Notes under the pieces: model-generated
What the model saw: the letters and a program-made list of their open reading frames with translations, nothing else
What the model was told of the DNA's origin: nothing
The model's database searches: none
Position numbers and translations under genes: made by a program
Part shown: positions 22,301-31,300 of the stretch, piece by piece
Position numbering within the stretch: position 1 is the first letter of the stretch
Layout of the letters: each line of letters begins with the position of its first letter
Assembly (NCBI GenBank): GCA_949752735.1
Contig: OX457053.1
Location: 3,422,166 to 3,486,165, forward strand
DNA: 64,000 bases
Origin: Lumbricus terrestris
Lineage: Eukaryota; Annelida; Clitellata; Crassiclitellata; Lumbricidae
Reading direction: 5' to 3'

Positions 22301-25300
22301 ACCGCGGCAAATGATGCTCGGAGGGATTATGGTCAATGGATACAGTAAACTGAAGGAAAAGGCACAGCACAGAGAGGAGTGGCGTCATTGGAGGTTGGAA
22401 CCTGCCGAAGGGCAGAGAACCTAAAGAAGAAGAACTCCTGGATCTAAATCTCTCTCTCTCTTTAAAAAGTAGTTACTATCTGCTAATATCAGTGACCCTG
22501 GGCATATCTTCTGATCAGTCTCGGTGGTGTAGTGGGTATGTTCGTCGCTTTGCAGTCGAAGGGTAGCAGGTTCGAATCCGCCTAAAGTCGCCGCGTAGGG
22601 ACCTTGGACAAGTTCTTCACTCGCAATTGCTCAGCGCTTCAGCGTGAAACACCGATGCAGTGTCCGCGATGTAGTCGGGAGCACCTCTGAGTAGCAAGCT
22701 TGAAGGGGCGCTATAACAAGTGCACATACAAACAAACAAACTATAAATTGTAATCATTCTGCGTTGTGTCAATTTGAAATTAAAACGAAGATGACAATTC
22801 ATCATCTCACCTGGCTTGAAAAGCAGATGAATCCAGACGAGATGTAGATGATTCCGGTCGCGTGGCGTTTGTTGTATGGAGTCCAGAGCGTACACTCCGC
22901 CTCGCCATCCAGCTTCTCATTCAGCGGCAAGTTAAACATGCATCTAAACACACAGACAGCGTTTAACATAAACGAAACCAGAAAAATCAGGGTACGTCGA
23001 AAGACGGAGGATGGAAATTTAAAATTCAGTGAAGACAAATCAACATTGAATCAATCAATAAATCAATCAATGAATCAATCAATGAATCAATCAATGAATC
23101 AATCAATGAATGAATGAATCAATCAATCAATATTAATCAGTCAATCAATCAATATTAAATCAATCAGTTAGTCAGTCAGACTTGTAATTAATTATTATTT
23201 AAATGATCAATAAGTCAACAGTTCAATAAATCAACAAATCGGTCAATCGATCGGTAAATCAATCAGTCAATCAATCAATCAGTAAATCGATAAGTTAACA
23301 AATTTTTGAAAGGTTGATAAATCAATAAACAACTGAGGCAAACAATCAAAAAAGAAATCAGATTTGAGATTAGTACATATTACTATGTTTTATTATAATC
23401 ATCATATTACAATTACTACATTATTACTATTAATTAAATTTTGCAGAGCATGCATGGTTACACCAAAATGCAAATCAGAGACGTGTATAGTCAGTTGCCA
23501 GGAGAAGATGCAGACTTCAGATATATTCAAGTGCTTGAAAGTCAAGTAAAAATTTTGATGATACTAAAAACTAAAAAAGATACTGTAATTAACAGGGCTG
23601 GAAATTCTGAGCAAAATGAGTCATAAACACGAATCTCTACCTGTAGGCTTCACTGCGAGCTCTTGCGTCTAAATCTCTCTTCAATGAGTAGTAACTTCGT
23701 CTGTTGTTACTCTTCCTCCTGTTTAAGTCACAGCAAATAAAAACAGCGTCACACACCCAGCAATAACCTTCACCATTTCAAACATCCCAGATATAACTTT
23801 TAAATCAATATCTTTTATTTTATTTTATTTCTCCATTTCTATAGTGCCCGTTCAAGCAGTATACTCAGAGGCGCTCCCGACTACAGCACGGACACTGAAT
23901 CGGAGTTTCATGTCGAAGCGCATGAGCAATTGCAAGTGAAGGGTTTGCTCAAGGTCCTTACATGGCGGGGCTTGAGATGGATTCGAACCTGCAACCCTTC
24001 GACTGCAAGAAACAACGAATATACCCACTACGCCACACGATGACCACCATCAACATTATCACCACCACTGCCACCCCCACCCCCCATTCACCTTCAAGAG
24101 AGGAAGCATTTCAGGGAGCTTTCCAATGAATCAGAAGTAGCTAAAAAAAATTGAAATTTCAAATTTAAGGTGTTTGAACCCAAAGACCCACTAAATATAA
24201 TGCACAAGCTCAGGTAGTTCTGCATTTCTGGCCATCCATATGCAGGATATGAACAGATAACAGATAATCCTAGAAGTAAGGAACGTGCAACTAACTCGGA
24301 CCTTGTCTTCGTTCGCAGTGTTCGATCTTCTTGAAAGCCCTCCTCAGACATCAATCTGTCACACACAGAAAATTAGCATTCACGTTATCATTATATATCG
24401 TTATCATTGTATATCGCTATCATTATATATCGCTATCTACAACATGTTCATAAGGTTTCACATTATCATTCTACAACATGTTCATCAGGTTTCACATTAT
24501 CATTCTACAACATGTTCATCAGGTTTCACATAATCATTCTACAACATGTTCATCAGGTTTCACGTTATCATTCTACAACATGTTCATCATGTTTCACGTT
24601 ATCATTCTACAACATGTTCATCATGTTTCACGTTATCATTCTACATGTTCATCAGGTTTCACGTTATAATCATTGTACACCATGTTCCTCCCTCAGAAAA
24701 CGGCCGCTACCCGACACATGAAATAAGTAAAAAATTAATCAAATATTAATCGAACAAGCCAAAAATGAATCACTCAAATTTGTCTAACGAACAATCGATA
24801 AAATTACGGTAATTAATTAATCGTTTAATCTCGCAGCAATAAAATGCGCAATCACGATTTAAAATCGATCTTAGGTAAGTGTTAAATGGAGGTCTACATG
24901 TATAAAAGTACAAACATGATAGCAACGCCTTGGTGAGGTTGTTGAAATGAGAGCTGCATAAACGTACAAATATATACATATAATAACGTTCAATGATAGA
25001 CTCACTGCTTCATAGCCATGTTGGCCAATTGCTCCATCAGTTGAAACGTTTCCTCACTTGATACGAACAGACTGAACTCAAACTACAACAGCAGAACATT
25101 CAAAGTCATTGTCATTGGTCTGATATATTTGACAATGCTAGACAAAGCCATACAACACCAGACAATGCCATACAACACCAGACAATGCCATACAACACCA
25201 GACACTGCCATACAACACCAGACAATGCCATACAACACCAGACAATGCCATACAACACCAGACAATGACAAACAACACCAGAAATGACAAACAACACCAG

Positions 25301-28300
25301 ACAATGCCATACAACACCAGAAATGACAAACAACACCAGACAATGCCATACAACACCAGACAATGCCATACAACACCAGACAATGACATACAACACCAGA
25401 CAATGACAAACAGCACCAGACAATGACAAACAACACCAGACAATGCCATACAACACCAGACAATGACAAACAACACCAGAAATGACAAACAACACCAGAC
25501 AATGCCATACAACACCAGACAATGCCATACAACACCAGACAATGACATACAACACCAGACAATGCCATACAACACCAGACAATGACATACAACACCAGAC
25601 AATGACAAACAGCACCAGACAATGCCATACAACTGGACGATGCCAGAAAAACTAGACCGCAAGAGACAGTGCCAGGCAAACTAGGCAATGCAGATATGAG
25701 AGTCTGTCTGAGTGGTAGATTCTCATTAGACTTACGGCCTCTTTCCTCGTCTTGACTTTAATGCTGTCTGGAAAGATGACGTGGTTTCCATGGTCGAGCT
25801 TCTACAGAAACACGAAGACACAAAGAAAAAAACATACATGAAGAAATGTGGTCAAGCAGGAAGAAAAACATGGCTGTGGATGATGAAATATCATCAAAAA
25901 TGAAGTAATATGGTCACGAATGAAGAAACATCGTCAAAACTGGATGAAGAAATACGACCCAAGATGAATAAATAATATTAAATATGGTCAAATGTGCAGA
26001 AATATGGTCATTTGGCCATAGATGAAGAAATATGACTCAAGGTGAATAAATATGGTCACTAGTCATGAACGAATAAATATGGTGAAGGATGAAGAAACAT
26101 GATTGCGAATGAAAAAATAGATGTATCAAACCGTGACGTCTGTCCATCTGACGATGAATTTTGCCTCTTTGCCCATCAGGAATGAATAGAAGCAGAGATG
26201 ATTCACGCTCAGGTACATCCAACCTTGACGTGGAACACCTTTCCAGTAGCTGCATGAATAGTCTGTCGGAAAAACAAACCCACCATATAAACACCGTAGA
26301 ACCTATAAATGGTAAATAAACACCAAATACAATACAATTCAACTGTATTTTGATATAATACAATACAGTTGTATCTTCATACAATACTGTACAACACTCT
26401 AATACAATACAAAACAACTGCATAATGTATATTGATGCAATACAATACAACTATACTTTAAAAAATACAATACAATACAACTGTACTTTAAAACAATACA
26501 ATAATGAACTTCTTTGTCTTTCTTCGCTCCTTTTCCGCAAGCATTTGAAAACCATTCTCTTTGATTGTGGTTTGGTGTCAGGCCGGGAGCGCCTCTGAGG
26601 AGTTCTCTTTAAGTGGCGCCATATAAATGTACAATTACAATTGTACCTTAACACAATACAATAAAACTGTAATTGACAATTCCCTCCTTCCTTAGTTCAC
26701 AAGTGGACAGCACTGAGCAACTGTGAGCGACGGCATTGCTCGAGGTCCTTATACCACATTGACCTGCATCTTAGTGATGGTCAAACCCATACTCTCCACA
26801 TTACAAGTCAAGCATTCTATCCAATCAGCAACTGTACACAAGATGCAAAACTCATCTTAGCAAAAAAATATCAATACAAAGATAAGCAGAATTATTCTCA
26901 TTCCTCTGTTGAAATTGCTCAGGAGCAATAAGAAAAGTTCCTGAATCCGATTTAATGGATACTTTCATGAGACCACACTGCTGAACAACGGTTTTCATGC
27001 AGAGCCAAGACATGCAAGGAAAAGAAGGAAAGAATGCTGACAATGGAAAACCGTGGAACTTACAGTTGACAAGCTTTTCCTCTGGAGGCATGTTGAAGAG
27101 TTTGTGGAATTTGATGTTGGCCTCTTGAAGGTCGGAAGAGTCTAGATCTATGACAGATTCAAAACAGACATCGAAATCTCATACGATACATAGATCAGAT
27201 AATCCACCACCACCATGAGGACCATCACCATGACCACCATCACCAATTCACCATTCATTAACGACCATACTTACTGCAAGGGGAGCTTTTGGTTCCGCAT
27301 GCTCGTACTTCTATCAGACAGCGCCTTGCCTTTCTCCTTGATTGTGGATCCCACCATTTGGAATCGCCTCCATTAGTCTAACGACCGATGCCTAGGCTAA
27401 ACTCATCGCCCGCTTTCATAAGTTGCTCAAATCTTACTTTTTTTAGCTGTGGCTGGGCTGGTAGTGCCTCTGAGTAGGTCCCTTAAAGAGGCACTAAATA
27501 AAATTCTCGAAATGAATGCAACTAAAATGTTGATGAAATGTTAATGAAATGAATGAATTAAATTAAGTTAAAATGCACTATGTTAAAAGTCATCATGTAC
27601 TCTTTGTTTGCAAAAAAAGTGCTGCCGAAGAATTTCACCTTCTTTCGGTTTTTCAAGAGAATTCTGAGCAACGAGACTTTCGATTTTGCACTTCACGAAG
27701 TTCGTCACTTCAGACATGTCTTCAAATGTTGCTGCAAAATCAAAAAACACTATATATATATATATAAATTAAAAATATATAAATATATATTCATATATAT
27801 ATATTTACTTTATCATTCATTAGATCTAATTAGGTCTGCATGGGAATTCGGTTTATTTCCTTAAAAAAAGCGTTGAAGTAACAGTATTTTCAAACGTGAA
27901 AGATACATCTTTAAAACAAGTGCAGAGAAAAAGTGAAGATTTCAAGGCATTCTAAAGCAACTGAGCATCAGCCTACATCCAATGAGAAACTCCAGGGTTG
28001 ATGGAAGAAATTTTGGACGAACGGGCAGATCAGTCATGCACGTTTATGAGAAGAGAAATAGAGAAATTAATTAGAAACAAATTGAGATTTAAAAAAGCAC
28101 AGGTAAGACATACGATATATAACATCTGTTTATGCTATCATGATTTCCTTCAGCCGCTAATTCTAAGTCAAGAACTGATTGTAGTTAAGTGTCAGTATTA
28201 ATATTAAATCTAAAAAGGCATTTATAAAACATAAAAGTTTGCATACAGGACTACACACTTCACAGCCCGGATCCCTAAATATCCACAGGCCCAAGGGCAA

Positions 28301-31300
28301 GCCTGAGAAACCTAGATGATTAAATATGGAATATAATTATGAAAGCGCATTCTTCGCTCACAGAGTGTGTGCAGCAGATGACTCTCGAGCCATTCCCAAT
28401 CGCTCGCAATGTCCTTCTTGTTGTCGGAAATGGCGACAACTGTCAAATCGCGAAAACAATTGAAACTCATTTACAACATTGATATTAACATCATTATCAT
28501 AATCACTCATTATCAGGCATTTATGTAAGCGTCACTATCCAATGGGGTTAAACAATTGCAATTGAAGGACATGACCTTTCAAGGTCACTACATGGAAACG
28601 GTCTCAGAGGCTTGAAACACCGTAGTCCTTGCTTTACCATGTTCCAGAATGCTGTACGGGGACACCAATTTTATGTCAGGTTGAAAAAGAAAAGCGTATA
28701 TGCTCTTAGCGAATCAAACAGGAAGTGACTATTTTCTGCGTCTCAATCCCTGACCCTAATACATAATCTGCCATCAAACATCATAAATCCAACCTGACCA
28801 AATATGTATTAAACCTGATATGCAGTCCAATAACTACCACATATATGCAATCGAATATATATCTATTCTAGCAGCTAATTATGTATAGTTGAAGTACTTG
28901 GATAGATTCATTGTCAATAAGCATCATCACTAAACATCAAATATTTATCTCATAAAATTTTACATCCTGAATATTAAGGTTATCTTTCAGACTATAACTT
29001 TTATATGTAATATACGAAACAATTCTAAATATAAATATATACATTATATATATATATACTAACTAGTTATTCCATTCATTTAACAAATACAAAGCGCAAT
29101 TTATTGTATAAAGAAGCAGCAGCATACCATAATAAATTAGCAATTCTAAATATATAAAATATCTATAAATAAATATATATGCACATATAATTATATACAT
29201 ATTATACAAAGAAGCAGCAGCATACCATGGCTGATATCCGAATCGCACACTTGATGCAGAATTCTAAACAGCGGGGCCTTGAATTTAAACATAACAAAAC
29301 AAATACCAGAATATATTGCCTTTTTATCCCAGATATGTCCTGTGCATTTTTATAAGCTATCACAAGGCAATCACTGGATCACAATAAAAGGAAAGGAAAC
29401 AATAACTAAATAAAAATTCATAACTTTTAAATTTTTTAAAATTTATTCCCTGCTTAAAATTCAAAAACTTTTAATAGCACAAAATTTCAGAATTTCATTT
29501 TATTCTACAAAGAAGCAATAGTACCATGGGACAGGCAGTAACCATTACTTGAGCAAGTTAGTAAGTATATTCTTAATTAAACCGGTTGTAGAATAGCGGC
29601 ACTCCAGTGTGCAACCATCTTATGTCAAATACAAAACGTATTTATAGGAACACTTAAAGGTCATTCAATAATTCTCTTTTTTTCCCTTCTGGCTAGGATT
29701 AATCCCTCGCTGTGGAGTATTGTTCTGCCATTGGAGAATAACCACACTAATTCACGGCAATTGCACCACATACTCAAGTCCATAAGTTTTGTAGAATCAG
29801 GCTCTGATGCTGGTTTCTTATCAACTGTACTAAAGAACCCTGGGCATGTTTTAGATAAGTTACTTTAACTACAAGGAAAAATCAACTACCTACGTGTGTT
29901 TGTATTTACAAATGTATGCGTCCTTGTGTGAGTGTATATTAATATAAATACTATTTTATATATACACACACAGTATGTGACACTGTGCATGTGTTGCATT
30001 ATGTTTATTACCAGAATAACCACGCTAATTCACGGTAATTACATAACAGACTCAAGTCCGTAAGTTTTTGCAGAATCATATGTATACACGTGTGTGTGTG
30101 TGTGCTTGCACATGAGCACGCATGTGTGTCCATTGCCCTTTGCTCACACGGTCTCATGACAGGGTCATGACTATTACCGTACAGGACAAAAATATGAGGA
30201 AACATTCATAAATCATTCTGCATTTGACCTAAGATGTTTTTATACTGAAGTGCAGCTATTCTGCAACTAATTTAATGAAGAATATACTTACTAACTTACT
30301 TTAGTAATAGTTCCTGCCTGTCTAATTGTTACATGTTTAACGACACTGCCATATCGAAGATGATTAGTGTCGCCACGCCATTTAGGTCCCCGTGGACGGA
30401 CCCTGCTAGCCCGAGATTTGAATCTCTGAAATAGCCACCTTCGGGAATCGAACTGCGACCCGCACGCTCTTTTCACAGAGTGAATTGCGTGCAGACGCGC
30501 GGCCTTACCGGTGTAGCCAAGCGAGCCAGTCAACCTGCCTGTCTAACGGTCCTGACAATTAATAATAGTCAGCCTCTATTCTCATTGTAATCTTAGCTCT
30601 CAATGACCCCGGGCAGCAAATTGTGAATTGACCTCTCAAGCCCAGCATGTGACTTTTAATTACACCTTCATTTGAAGCAGCCATTAATTACATTGCAATA
30701 TGATACAGGAACTACATGCCATTATTTAGACTACAGGAAGTTAACTATCAGAAGCAATATTAGATCATGTGTTTAGGTAAATTTCACAACATAATTATTA
30801 GGTAAAATATCAGATAAAATTAGATAATCAATCAATAAATCAATCAACCAATACATCAATCAACCAATCAATCAATCAGCCAATCAATAAATCAATAGAC
30901 CAATCAATCAACCAATCAATCAACCAATCAATCAACCAATCAATCAATCAACCAATCAATCAACCAATCAATCAAACAACCAACCAACCAACCAATCAAC
31001 CAATTAATCAATCAGTTATTGAGAGAAAACATAATAACAAAAAAAGAAAACACAGCAAACTTGAATAGCAACATTAGATAGTAGATCATATATCATATTA
31101 GATGGTGGAATAAATATTATATAAGAAATCAGACTAGACATTACATTAAATACAAGCTTTTATATTAGATATTTGGCTAAACATTAAAGGATTATACAAG
31201 ATTAGATCAATGAGTGTATTAAGCAAAATTACATTACCGCACTTTACTCTTGAATCAAATACAGCACTGTAGAGAGAGAGACAGAGAGAGAGAAGAAATG

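Noticed and set aside
25130..25660. CRISPR-like regular array
   Set aside because: Continuous tandem units without unique spacers, in an animal intron; the same applies to the other minisatellites.
25083..25688. Overlapping 167-201 codon Val/Cys/Leu-rich minus frames
   Set aside because: Products of a 20-bp minisatellite open in all three frames, inside a Rab-GAP intron.
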